Below, piece after piece: positions 34,562-44,337 of a stretch of 64,000 nucleotides of DNA. Under the pieces are notes generated by a model that was not told the DNA's origin, did not search any database, and saw only the letters and a program-made list of their open reading frames with translations. The position numbers and the translations under genes were made by a program. Numbering within the stretch: position 1 is the first letter of the stretch; every line of letters begins with the position of its first letter. Source of the DNA: Rutidosis leptorrhynchoides (lineage: Eukaryota > Streptophyta > Magnoliopsida > Asterales > Asteraceae). Location of the stretch: positions 345,903,501-345,967,500 of the forward strand of contig NC_092338.1 of assembly GCF_046630445.1 (NCBI RefSeq), in the 5' to 3' direction.

Positions 34562-35023
34562 TTAACGTGAGGTCATTGGTGTGTTGTCATTAGCAGCCGT
34601 AGTGGATGTACTAGGTTTAGAAGTGGAAGTAGAAGCGTCATAGGGGTGATAACGACGACACATCTCAAGTGATTGGTTGTCATAACGAAAACTCTTACAG
34701 AATGGGTTATTGGATTGAGCAGGCCCTTTAGGTATCCTACGGTGGCCTCTCGATCCGTAGGGGTTAACAAAGTCGGGATCAACAAAAGGTGACTGGGAAC
34801 GAGTAGGTGAATCGGGTAAATTAGGTTCAAATTCGGTTTCCGGGTCCTCCTCGGGATCCTCTTCCGGTTCTTCCTCTTCACGCTCTTTCTCATGCTCAGA
34901 TTCCATCTTAGGTTCAGACTCAGTATCATCCACAAACTCGAGTATAGTGGTCCCTTGTACTTGCACGGTTTCCTCGGATTCCGTGTCGAAGTCGGTAAGA
35001 ATGATAGGATTAGAAGTAGTCAT
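34562..35023 (-). CDS. acidic ORF of E5 (first ORF after the PBS)
   Basis: An intact 153-residue frame beginning MTTSNPIILTDFDTESEE. Residues about 30-75 are E/D/P-rich (EEEEPEEDPEEDPETEFEP), followed by PTRSQSPF, a basic stretch GSRGHRRIPKG and a serine/threonine-rich tail. A coiled coil in another frame begins at its end, so the original protein probably continued and this copy carries a frameshift. Position, acidic N-terminus and polar tail parallel the E1 ORF at 1202-1840 and the E7 ORF at 43360-43935. I know no named domain. A gag-like or accessory role is possible; the true gag seems deleted. Confidence 0.5.
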   Translation of the reverse strand: MTTSNPIILTDFDTESEETVQVQGTTILEFVDDTESEPKMESEHEKEREEEEPEEDPEEDPETEFEPNLPDSPTRSQSPFVDPDFVNPYGSRGHRRIPKGPAQSNNPFCKSFRYDNQSLEMCRRYHPYDASTSTSKPSTSTTAANDNTPMTSR

Positions 35024-35187
35024 CTAGCACTCAAGAAAACACAAGTTAGCACACTTAGTAATCATATTATTCAAGTAAGGTAACAAGTAGTGTAACTATG
35101 GTTCATGTAACTTAGCAAGTCTAGGGTTACAGTCCAGACTCAAAAGACGTCTTAAAATTCGACACTCTAATGCAGCCTAGTCCTAGG

Positions 35188-35537
35188 AAAGGTTGAAGAA
35201 CTCAGAACTCGAGGAGTTCTCGGCGGGACAATTTTTATGAGTTCTCGGAGAACTCGGGAGAACTCGGGAGAACTCGGTGGTTGACTTTCGTTGACTTTTA
35301 ATATAAATATATATTTTTGAATAAATATATGTATAAATATTAGAATTTTTGAGATAATTTCAGAGATTTGACCGATTTTTCCGAGAAATTGACCCATTTT
35401 TCTGAGAAATCGGTCGTCGACCGATAAATTATGTGTTGACCGATTTTTTTGCCGATTCACAAACGAGTTCTCGTCAGGATTAAGTTTTCGAGTTCTCGCC
35501 GAGTTCTCGGCAATTTTTTCCGATTTTTACAACCATG
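35188..35537. mobile_element. hAT-like MITE in the E5 leader
   Basis: The 350 bp segment has short terminal inverted repeats (AAAGGTTG at the left, CAACCATG at the right; the CA(T)GGTTG form suits hAT) and an imperfect 8 bp duplication GTCCTAGG/ACCCTAGG (35180-35187, 35538-35545). Inside, the unit GAGAACTCG or its reverse CGAGTTCTC is repeated many times near both ends, as subterminal repeats. It encodes no transposase. The open frame on the minus strand here is an artefact. Confidence 0.6.
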
Positions 35538-35555
35538 ACCCTAGGTAACCGATCT

Positions 35556-35567
35556 GCTCTGATACCA
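35556..35567 (-). promoter_or_regulatory. primer-binding site of E5
   Basis: The minus strand reads TGGTATCAGAGC two bases after the 5' LTR end (...GGTATTACA, TT). It proves the minus orientation of E5. Confidence 0.9.
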
Positions 35568-35569
35568 AA

Positions 35570-35934
35570 TGTAATACCCCGTCAGAATCTACTAACGGTG
35601 TATTAACTCCGGTCCCACAGTTTAATGGTCACGCCCTATACATGAGACATTTCCGAAAAGTATTCGCATTAATTATCAAAACAAAGTCAATTTTTAAAGA
35701 ATTGTAACTGAAAAGTAGTTGACGCAAACGACCAATGTAAATAACTCAAAGCATAACTTAAAACATCGTTTTCAATGCGAATATGTGTTCTTGAAATAAA
35801 AGTAATAAAATATGCTGGACATCGTCTAGTTCTAGCAGTAGATAAGCATAACAACTTCTGTATAGCTGAAGCACTACCTCTATGGACCCAAGATAAAAAT
35901 ATGCAAAACGTCAACGAAAATGTTGAGTGAAATC
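35570..35934 (-). repeat. 5' LTR of E5, left piece
   Basis: Matches 19186-19550 of the 3' LTR. It stops at the E7 insertion and continues at 48569 after one copy of AAATC. Confidence 0.9.
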
Positions 35935-37693
35935 TGTAAATACCCGTCCTAATCCATCCGGAAGAAGTCCACATCGATTATAAACGATTCACAATAATTG
36001 GTTACATCGCGAGGTACTTGACCTCTATATGATACGTTTTACAAACATTGCATTCGTTTTTAAAGACAGACTTTCTTTTCATCGATAGTTAACAGTATGC
36101 ATACCATTTCATAATACATCCAACTATAGTTGACTTAATAATAATCTTGATGAACTCAACGACTCGAATGCAATGTCTTTTGAAATATGTCATGAATGAC
36201 TCCAAGTAATATCTCTAATTGAGCAAATACACAGCGGAATATTTCTTTCATACCTGAAAATAAACATGCTTTAAAGTGTCAACCAAAAGGTTGGTGAGTT
36301 CATTAGTTTATCATAACAATCATTTTCATTATTTTAATAGACCACAAGATTTCATACTTTCCATTTCTCATAAACATACGTCCCATGCATAGAGACAAAA
36401 ATCATTCATATGGATTGAACACTTGGTAACCGACATTAACAAGATGCATATAAGAATATCCCCTATCATTCCGGGAAATCCTTCGAACATGATATAAACA
36501 ACATCGAAGTACTAAAGCATCCGGTACTTTGGATGGAGTTCGTTAGGCCCAATAGATCTATCTTTAGGATTCGTGTCAATTAGTAGATCGGTTTACTAAT
36601 TCTTAGGTTACCAAGCAAAAAGGGGCATATTCGGCTTCGATCATTCAACCATATAATGTAGTTTCGATTACTTGTGTCTATTTCGTAAAACATTTATAAA
36701 ACAGCTCATGTATTCTCAGTCTCAAAAATATATATTGCAAAAGCATTTAAAAAGAGAGCAAATGAAACTCACCTAATGTATTTTGTAGTAAAAATATATA
36801 TGACGACATGGAACAAGTTTAGGGTTGGCCTCGGATTCACGAACCTATATCATTTGTATATTTATTAATATACATAGTTGTAATCAAACAAATACATATA
36901 TAAATTTATTAATCTTTTTATATTAATAATATATATATGTTTCATTTATTCCATTTTGTTATATAAAGATAGTAATTTTCGTTATGTTATATGTGTATTA
37001 AATATATTTTTAATATACATATCAGTTGTATATTATAATTATAATAGTAGTTATAATAGTATCAAAAATAGTATTAATAGTGGTAAAAATGATAATCATG
37101 ATAATACTTAATGTTACTAATAACATATATTAAAGTTAATAATTTTGTTAATAATAATATTAATGATAGTTTTTAATTATAAATCTCATAATGATAATAT
37201 TAGTAGTTTTTGACAAACCGTATAATTTAATAATAATGGTAGTGAAAATAATAATTTTCGATATTAGTATTTAATACTTGATAATAATAATTATAACAAT
37301 CTTATTTCTAATAGTAATCTTAATAATAATACTTTTATTAGTAATAATTCCTAATTGTTTTTAATACTAATATTAATGATAATAATAATAATTCTAAAAG
37401 TAACACTTTTATTACTAAAGCTATTAATGATAATAATTCTAATACTAATAATAATGACAATAATAATACTATCAATAATAATATTAGTAATGATAATACT
37501 AATAAGTATTGAATTCTAATTATAATACTTTTAGTAATATTGATAATAACATTCATAATATTAATATTAATGATAACAATAATAATACTAATAATGTTTA
37601 TATACTTTTAAATTTTGGATGATAATAATAATAACTTTAATTATAATACTAGTTGTAGTATAATTAATGGTAATAACAATAATTATTAACAAC

Positions 37694-37790
<97 letters not shown>

Positions 37791-37813
37791 GAATTCTACC
37801 TCATAAGGGTTCT

Positions 37814-37897
37814 AAAAAAAAATAGCTGCCCACGCCCGGGCTCGAACCCTTGATCTCCCGCTCACCCAAGCTAACACCTAACCATTCGGCTATCGCC
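37814..37897 (-). ncRNA. tRNA-derived Pol III module in the E7 LTR (3' copy)
   Basis: On the minus strand a tRNA-like sequence starts GGCGATAGCC. Box A is TAGCCGAATGG (37882-37892), box B is GGTTCGAGCCC (37838-37848), 33 bp apart, and a run of nine T (37822-37814) follows as a Pol III terminator. The acceptor stem does not close and the T-arm pairs only partly, so it is not a working tRNA; it resembles the head of a plant SINE. A TATA box on the same strand lies about 30 bp upstream of its first base. Confidence 0.6.
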
Positions 37898-37921
37898 TAT
37901 TTTTTTGGTTATGATCCCTTC

Positions 37922-37934
37922 CTAAATATATATA
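37922..37934 (-). promoter_or_regulatory. predicted TATA box of the E7 LTR
   Basis: The minus strand reads TATATATATTTAG. Distance to the LTR end (about 1.99 kb) and the following (TTA)n tract match the solo LTR in E2, where the TATA box is 1.92 kb from the end. The matching site in the other LTR is 46314-46326. The plus strand is also TATA-like here, with a TC-rich stretch after it, so bidirectional use cannot be excluded. Confidence 0.45.
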
Positions 37935-40082
37935 ACTCGTTCTTCCTTCTCTATATTGCTTCTTCTTCTCAACTCAAACAGAAATCAAACCAACACTAAC
38001 AACACTCTAATTAAATGATTTTAGGTTCATCAGTAGAATTCAAAATAATTGGTATCATTTAAATTGGTTTAACAGATCGTAAAAAAATTATATACAGAGA
38101 CAAAATACCGCTGTTGTGTTCATGATGAACTCAATCAATGATTTTAAAATTTAGACAGTTATAGACCTCGATTCCTTCATGATACATGTTGTAATCCGTT
38201 CCTAAAAGCTATATCAATCATTAATTAGACATGAATTAAAACAGAAAACTTGAATTTAATCGAAGAACAATCGTTGACTTTTTGATACGTAAACTTTGAC
38301 TCAGAAATTTGATCTTGTTACGAAAAATTGAGGTTTGAAACTTCCTAGACAGTTTGAACACACCATTTCCAATAGAACTGCATTTAAGGTTTTTAGAATT
38401 TGTTAGAAAACTTAAGTTTTTGGAAAAAGGAAGTAGAGCAGGGCAGTCGCTCTAATTTTTAAAAAATTGAAGTTGAATTTCAATCTTCTCGTTCCAGTTG
38501 TGCTACTAGAAGATGATATAAAGATTAAGTGATATTATTACAGCTTAATGGACCCTATTGACGTTTGTTTTATAGCCTGATTCGTTCGACACTAAAATAT
38601 TCTCTCAGGTACGAAAGAGTTAAAATATATAAAGGTGATTACTACTTGTAACAGATTTTTGGATTGTCTCTGATAATTGATTCTAATTGGTATGAGTTTA
38701 ATAGTAAATGGACAATTAATCTCAATGGAACTGTGAAAGAAAAACTGATTACGTATCCGATTTATTTCCTGAATATATCCATTCGTATATCTATAATAAT
38801 ATATCCGTTTGTTAATAATTCTGTATTTTATAAATCTAATTATCTATATATGAATTTATATGTATATATATCTGTAATTTAGATTGGTTTATGTATCTAT
38901 CTATCTAGTTGTATTTGTATACTTGTATTTATTTATATATCTGTTATTATTATTTATAATAAATATAAACCTATTATTGATAACATTGTTGTTAATAATT
39001 ATAATAATAATAATCAATAATAGTATTAATGGCAATGATATTAATAATAATAATATTAATGTTAATAATAATATTAATATCAAATTAATTAAATACAAAT
39101 AATAATATTAATAATCATGATATTATTTTTATCATGGTACTTATGCCAATAATAAAGATAAGAATAATGCTAGAAAAATCTTATTTGTAACTATAGTCTT
39201 AATAATAATAATAATAATGAATGAAGTTTCTATCTTAATACTTATACTAGTAATAATAATCTTAATAATTATTAGATTTACAATTTTACCAATAACAATG
39301 ATATTAATAATGTTAATATTAATATTTATTTTTGAAAATAATAATAACAATATTAATGACTATATTTTAACCTTTAATTATTTTTACAATTTATTAATTG
39401 TATCAAATTTCATGTTTATGTATTTTACATCGTAAAAATGATAACACTCATATTAATATTAAACATTTACTTTAATATTAGTAGTTAAGGTAATAATAAT
39501 ATTTGTAAAGATAACAATTTAAATGCATTAACTTTCATAGCTATATAATATTTATAATAATATAACTATTACTGATATTAACTATTAATATTAACATTAG
39601 TATCAATAATAATGTAAAAGTAGTAATAATATTACTATAACAATTATATTTTAACTTGTTAATAATATATTATAACTTATGTAATATTTAATAATCATAT
39701 AACATTATATAACAACTTTTATTGAATAGTTATTATTTATACATTATAAATTTATTACATTATTATAATAATCATACATAAAATATCTATAGTTTCATTT
39801 CTAATAACAACTTTTTATCTTGTATAATATTTTACATAATTAAGTCATTTGATTAAGTTGTATTATATTATTTTGATTTATTATATAAACTGACATTTGT
39901 ATATATATATATATCTAATTACAACATTCGTTCGTGAATTGTCGGGAATAGTCAAGAGTCAAATGAATATATGAATATAGTTACAAAGTTTTCGAGACTC
40001 AACATTACAGACCTTGCTTATCGTGTCAAAAAATATAAATATTAAGTTTAAATTTGGTCGAAAATTTACAGGTCATCACAGT

Positions 40083-40093
40083 ACCTACCCGTT
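40083..40093 (-). promoter_or_regulatory. polypurine tract of E7
   Basis: The minus strand reads AACGGGTAGGT, then AC and the 3' LTR start TGTGATGACC. It is preceded by AATTTCGGGACGAAATTTC, the same phrase as before the PPT of E5. Confidence 0.8.
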
Positions 40094-40388
40094 AAAGAAA
40101 TTTCGTCCCGAAATTTGAGTGAGGTGGTCATGGCTAACAATAAAAATGTTTTCATGACGAATATGAGTTGATAAATAAAGTTTTATCATCATTGAGTAAT
40201 ATGGAATAAACAATTTGATAATTTGAAGCGTACGAGTGAAGCTATCACGGAAGAGTGAAATAAGAAAGACATGATTCATCATAACTTTTGACTAGTCATG
40301 GTTAAATTCCGGAATTCAAGGAATTTAAAGAAAATCTTCAAAATTTAAAAGATTTGATTCTTCGGCGAAAAAAGGAAATGAAGATCTC

Positions 40389-40396
40389 TATAAATA
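40389..40396 (+). promoter_or_regulatory. TATA box for an antisense transcript in E7
   Basis: TATAAATA on the plus strand, opposite to the element, followed by a pyrimidine-rich leader (TTCCGTTCCATTATCCTCACC, TACTTTCTTTCTTAG in parts) and an ATG at 40521. Spacing to the ATG is about 130 bp. Confidence 0.45.
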
Positions 40397-40520
40397 AATA
40401 CGGTGACCTGCCTCGATTACTCTGTCTGATATTTCCATTATAAATTAAGCTCTTCCGTTCCATTATCCTCACCATTCTTATACTTTCTTTCTTAGTTCAT
40501 ACATCCAAAAGATTTTGAAA

Positions 40521-40860
40521 ATGCTAGATCCAGATCTAATCCTTGATATTTTTCTAATTATCATTTCTGTCATCCTTATTTTCAATCTTCCACCAGAAGA
40601 ATCTGTTTACTTCTACTATTACCTTGGGGTGATACTATTCTTAGTTATACCGTGTCTTTATATTGCTATTCGTATTAATATCCATGGTTTGTAATTTCTG
40701 CGTTGTTGTTGGATTTTATATCTTCCCTTATATTTCAATGTCCCTGCTTCTGTCTCCTATAATTATTGTCATCCACCGTTTATGCGCTCTCTTATTTGCT
40801 GCGATTTATACCCCCTTTCTATTTCGGAGCTTCATGCTTTTGTTTACTTTTCGCAAGTAA
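40521..40860 (+). CDS. antisense small hydrophobic ORF(s) of E7
   Basis: The frame 40521-40694 encodes 57 residues starting MLDPDLILDIFLIIISVILI. Residues about 6-22 and 33-52 are two strongly hydrophobic segments suited to membrane spans, separated by the polar NLPPEESVYF. An overlapping frame (40663-40860, 65 residues) is also hydrophobic (FCVVVGFYIFPYISM, LLLSPIIIVIHRL), so an original four-span protein may have been broken by a frameshift near 40680. It lies antisense, 440 bp from the 3' LTR, the place where Tat elements carry their antisense ORF, and has a TATA box ahead. I recognise no family. AT-rich DNA often gives hydrophobic frames by chance, which keeps confidence modest. Confidence 0.4.
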
Positions 40861-42420
40861 TGGTCCAGAATTCATAGGTATGGAGTTTCGAATTATCATA
40901 ATATACAAGGTAGAAAGGAAAGGTAGTAGCATGATTTGTTTTGTCAAATTACCTGAATCACTGAGAATAGAACTATCAAAAATATATTTTCTTGATATGT
41001 TCAGAAGTTAAGCAGAATGAAAGAGTTATGTAACATGGCACATGATGACGTTATGATCTGTGAATCATCACGTCCCATTAGAAACTCAACATGACTTACT
41101 GTAATATAATCACGTTGATCAAGTGTCATTATATTATACTAACTCATGCTTCAGTCCCCAACATGACTTCAAACCATTCATATTTTAAATTTGAAGATTT
41201 ACAGAATATAGAAACTAACAGTGTCTATATGATGTAACACTGATAGCACGAAGAGGTTAATGATTCCAGATAAGAATAGTTATGAAAATATCTTCAGAAA
41301 TATGGAGGATATTTATAATGAAAGATACGATGATATCTTGGAATCTCTAAGTTTGACGGTTGATGAAGAAAAAATTTTCCGCAAGATTTTAACATGACTT
41401 TGGAGCAAGATATTCTCTAAAGATTTCAACGGATCCAGAATTACCTGGATTCTTTGAATATAGGGTATGGTCCTTGTATTTGTCCTTGGTCTCCTTCGTG
41501 GTTAGTTCAATCCGTTTTCCAGTTCCAACTTTTTTGAGCTTTTCCAACATACTATTCTTTATCATTAAACTTCCGATGATTAAGGTCGTTTACGACTGTC
41601 TATGGTTTCTGCTGCTTCATTCAGCTTTTTCAACATTCAGAGTATTGATTTGTAGACTGAGTGCTTTTCAAAATTTCAGAATGAAAGATCATAATTCTAA
41701 GAGATAAATGTTATACATTTAACTGTTGATGTAGATATGCTGTGAGTTTTCAAAGTACTGATTGTTGATTCCCTGTAATTGGTATGGAAGTTGTCGTTAC
41801 AAGATGCGGATGAGTATATGATAGGGTTTCAATGAATAAATATAATGATTTATCAGAGAGATTTAAGCTAAGAAGCAACGAGGTTGCTGGTACGTATGCT
41901 GGTTATGTGGTGGAATATAAAAGGTTTCCCGGTAACAATAAAAGAGCACGCATATATATCAAGGTTATAGTAAGGCTAGTCCGACTGAAAAGTCGAAGTT
42001 GACTTGTTGGAGCTATGACAAATTTGACTAATTTGAAAAGGAATTTCAAAGTTATTTTCGGTAATAACAATGCCAAAGGAGCTAGCATAGATAAGTGTTA
42101 GACGTTTACTCAGGTTCCGAGTATTTTCAAGTGCATAACTATATGCATCAATCTCTTCTTACGTAGATGAAGTGCGGTTGGTTCATCCTCTCGATTGAGG
42201 TGTTTTCAAGAATTATGAAAGGTTTGAATGCGGATCGTAATCGTCAAGATACAAATGAGGTTTAGGATGATATCAAGTGGCAAACTTGAAGAATTGTTTA
42301 GTTTCATAGGTTATAATCAATATTTTAATTCATTTTAATTGTCCAATGTTGATAGTCCTCAGTTAGCAGTGTACAAATAATAATTCATATATAGTTTACT
42401 ATATAATATTCGAATTAATT
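40861..42420. other. E7 interior without a recognised gene
   Basis: AT-rich with short open frames on both strands and no recognisable domain. 41092-41135 matches the reverse complement of 27701-27744 in E6 (TTACTGTAATATAATCACGT shared), placing it in sense register with E6. The rest may be remains of gag/pol beyond recognition. Confidence 0.4.
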
Positions 42421-42429
42421 AATACGTAT

Positions 42430-42770
42430 CGTGACCCGTGTACATGTCTCAGACTCGATCACAACTCAAACTATATATATTATTGTAGAATCAACCTCAA
42501 CCCTCTATAGCTAACTCCAACATTACTGCATATAGAGTGTCTATGGTTGTTCCAAATAATATATATAGATGCGTCGATATGATATGTCAAAACATTGTAT
42601 ACATGTCCCGATATTTAAAGTGCGTAAAAATAAATAACAGAAATTAAATGATGATAAATAAAGTGCGTAAAGTAAATAATAGAAATTAAATGACGATAAA
42701 TAAAATTGAGAGAATGTAAATTGCGATAATTAAATTGCGATAAATAAAATGTAATCAGTTAGCTAGGAAC
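42430..42770. repeat. segment shared with the E1 LTR, then short tandem repeats
   Basis: 42430-42602 matches 3123-3302 in the E1 LTR (for example AACATTACTGCATATAGAGTG here, one mismatch in E1). From 42616 a unit of about 40 bp (AAGTGCGTAAA...AGAAATTAAATGA(T/C)GATAAATAAA) occurs twice, then shorter TGCGATAAATAAAAT-like units, then AGCTAGGAACA twice. Confidence 0.6.
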
Positions 42771-43054
42771 AATTAGCTAGGAACAGTTAGCGTGAATTCT
42801 TAACAAAATTCCTCATGGTTAACTTGTTTGTTTCTAACAAATTTTATTATGTCAAATGTTTTCTTCATTATGCCACTTGTTAGATTCTGATAGGTCAAAA
42901 TCCAAATATGAAATTGAATAAAAAATGGTTATTCTGCGGTAAACGGCTACGTATATCTATGAATGTGAGTAGGATAGTAAACGACTGTTGAATCAGACTT
43001 AAAGAATGTACAGTGTAACTTATTAATGTAAGATCTAAATATTCCTCGGGTATT

Positions 43055-43065
43055 ACCTACCCGTT
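43055..43065 (-). promoter_or_regulatory. internal polypurine-tract-like motif of E7
   Basis: The minus strand reads AACGGGTAGGT, exactly the true E7 PPT core, here about 3 kb upstream of it and just after the gag-like pseudogene. The equivalent motif in E1 is at 197-207. Flanks form the inverted repeat CGGGTA/TACCCG. Confidence 0.45.
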
Positions 43066-43359
43066 AAAATATTTTCACCATTAACAGTTTGTACAAAAGA
43101 ATTTTTAATTACAATCTTTATGAAAATATATATACATATATATTTTATTCAGAAATAATCATGGATTTAATGAGTTAATGTGATATTAATCTCATTTAAT
43201 TTATCGTTAGAACAAGAATATATAATCTCTAAAACATTAGAGATTACATAATCGCCATGCCGAACGAAGATAATTGATGTAGAACGATACGTAGAACGAT
43301 GATTATACTTGAGGTATAGAGGTTGAGACGTGTGATGAAGTTGTTGTTGTTGGTACTGG

Positions 43360-43935
43360 TTATGCTGCTAGTGCTGCTGATGGTGGTATTGTTGCTGTCG
43401 GTGCTACAAGTGTTGTTGGTGCTAAGGTTGGTGATGATGTTGGTGTAGTAAGTATAGCTTGTAAATCACGCACCATTCTTGTCAGGGTTTCTATCCTACC
43501 CTCTATCATTTCTATCCATCCACTCATCTGATTCGATAGATCTTGATTATCAATTCGAAGTTCCCTAACTTCTTCTAATATTCCCCTTCGATTGGTATTC
43601 GGAAGTAGAGGTTGAATATTTTCTGAGATTGCAGTAATGCGACCTTGGAGGTGGAAAACTTTAGCAAGAAGGGTGAATACAATGTTGCGCATAGATTCAC
43701 CGGTGAGTACATCGTTTTCTCCGATGTTAGGAGGTAAGTTTGGTTCGCGGTAGGGCTCGCCTTCTTCATTTCTCCATCAAGTGAGTAAGTCTCGGACCCA
43801 CCCCCATCTGCTCCAAAAAGAAAAATTGCTAAATGGTGGAGACACTTCGGGTTCATTGACTTCGGAGTCTACTTCAATACGCATCTCGAAATTGCTTCCG
43901 AAACTAATGGAATCCAAGCTAGGTGTAGGATCCAT
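43360..43935 (-). pseudogene. acidic/coiled-coil gag-like ORF of E7, with one stop
   Basis: From an ATG at 43935 the minus frame begins MDPTPSLDSISFGSNFEMRI, passes an acidic stretch (EVDSEVNEPEVSPP) and SFWSRWGWVRDLLT, meets a TGA at 43777-43779, and continues in the same frame to 43360 as a leucine-rich coiled coil (about residues 85-160 of the whole) and a proline/threonine/alanine tail. Total about 190 codons. The single stop suggests recent inactivation. It is the first ORF after the PBS, as are the acidic ORFs of E1 and E5. It may be a reduced gag; no zinc knuckle is present. Confidence 0.55.
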
Positions 43936-44323
43936 CTCTTATGATCAGTTAGAGGATTTTCGATATGAAATGATTTTCGATTATCGGATAATATTCTAAT
44001 TATATAGAATATCTAATATAGTACAGAAGATCCCGTAGATTACGGAGGAAATTAAGGAAACGTGTCAGATAAAGTCTACAGTAACAGATACGCTAAGATA
44101 TGGATTTGTCTATACACTATTCATGCAATAAATGCAGTAAAACGTGTCTAGACTAAGAATAATGAGCAGGTAATTTCCTAAGGATGATAAGCAGATGATT
44201 TCCGACAAAAATGATAAGCAAAACTTTTGACATGCAGACACGGTCAAAGTCCAGACTCATTAATGCATCCTAACGACTATCAATTAGACACACTAATGCA
44301 AGACCTGGTTCGCTAAGACCACC

Positions 44324-44335
44324 GCTCTGTTACCA
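44324..44335 (-). promoter_or_regulatory. primer-binding site of E7
   Basis: The minus strand reads TGGTAACAGAGC, one mismatch from the initiator-methionine PBS, two bases after the 5' LTR end. Confidence 0.8.
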
Positions 44336-44337
44336 AC

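Larger units (their letters stand above)
35935..40080 (-). repeat. 3' LTR of E7 (4146 bp)
   Basis: Includes the block at 36411-36726 shared with E1, a long AT-rich part with (AAT)n at 37697-37788, the tRNA-like module at 37814-37897, and further AT-rich sequence. AT-rich open frames here are not supported as genes. Confidence 0.9.

Noticed and set aside
35167-35460. 97-residue frame on the minus strand
   Set aside because: Falls inside the MITE with its GAGAACTCG repeats; chance frame.
37338-37556. Leucine/isoleucine-rich frame in the E7 LTR (also 45735-45959, 38884-39435, 47296-47751)
   Set aside because: AT-rich triplet-like repeats of TAA/ATT; no start context and no conserved composition beyond the repeat.
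37814-37897. A functional tRNA gene
   Set aside because: The acceptor stem does not pair and the T-stem is short; kept only as a tRNA-derived module.
42616-42770. Possible CRISPR-like or satellite array
   Set aside because: Only two full units of about 40 bp with no regular spacers; a local tandem duplication in a plant element.
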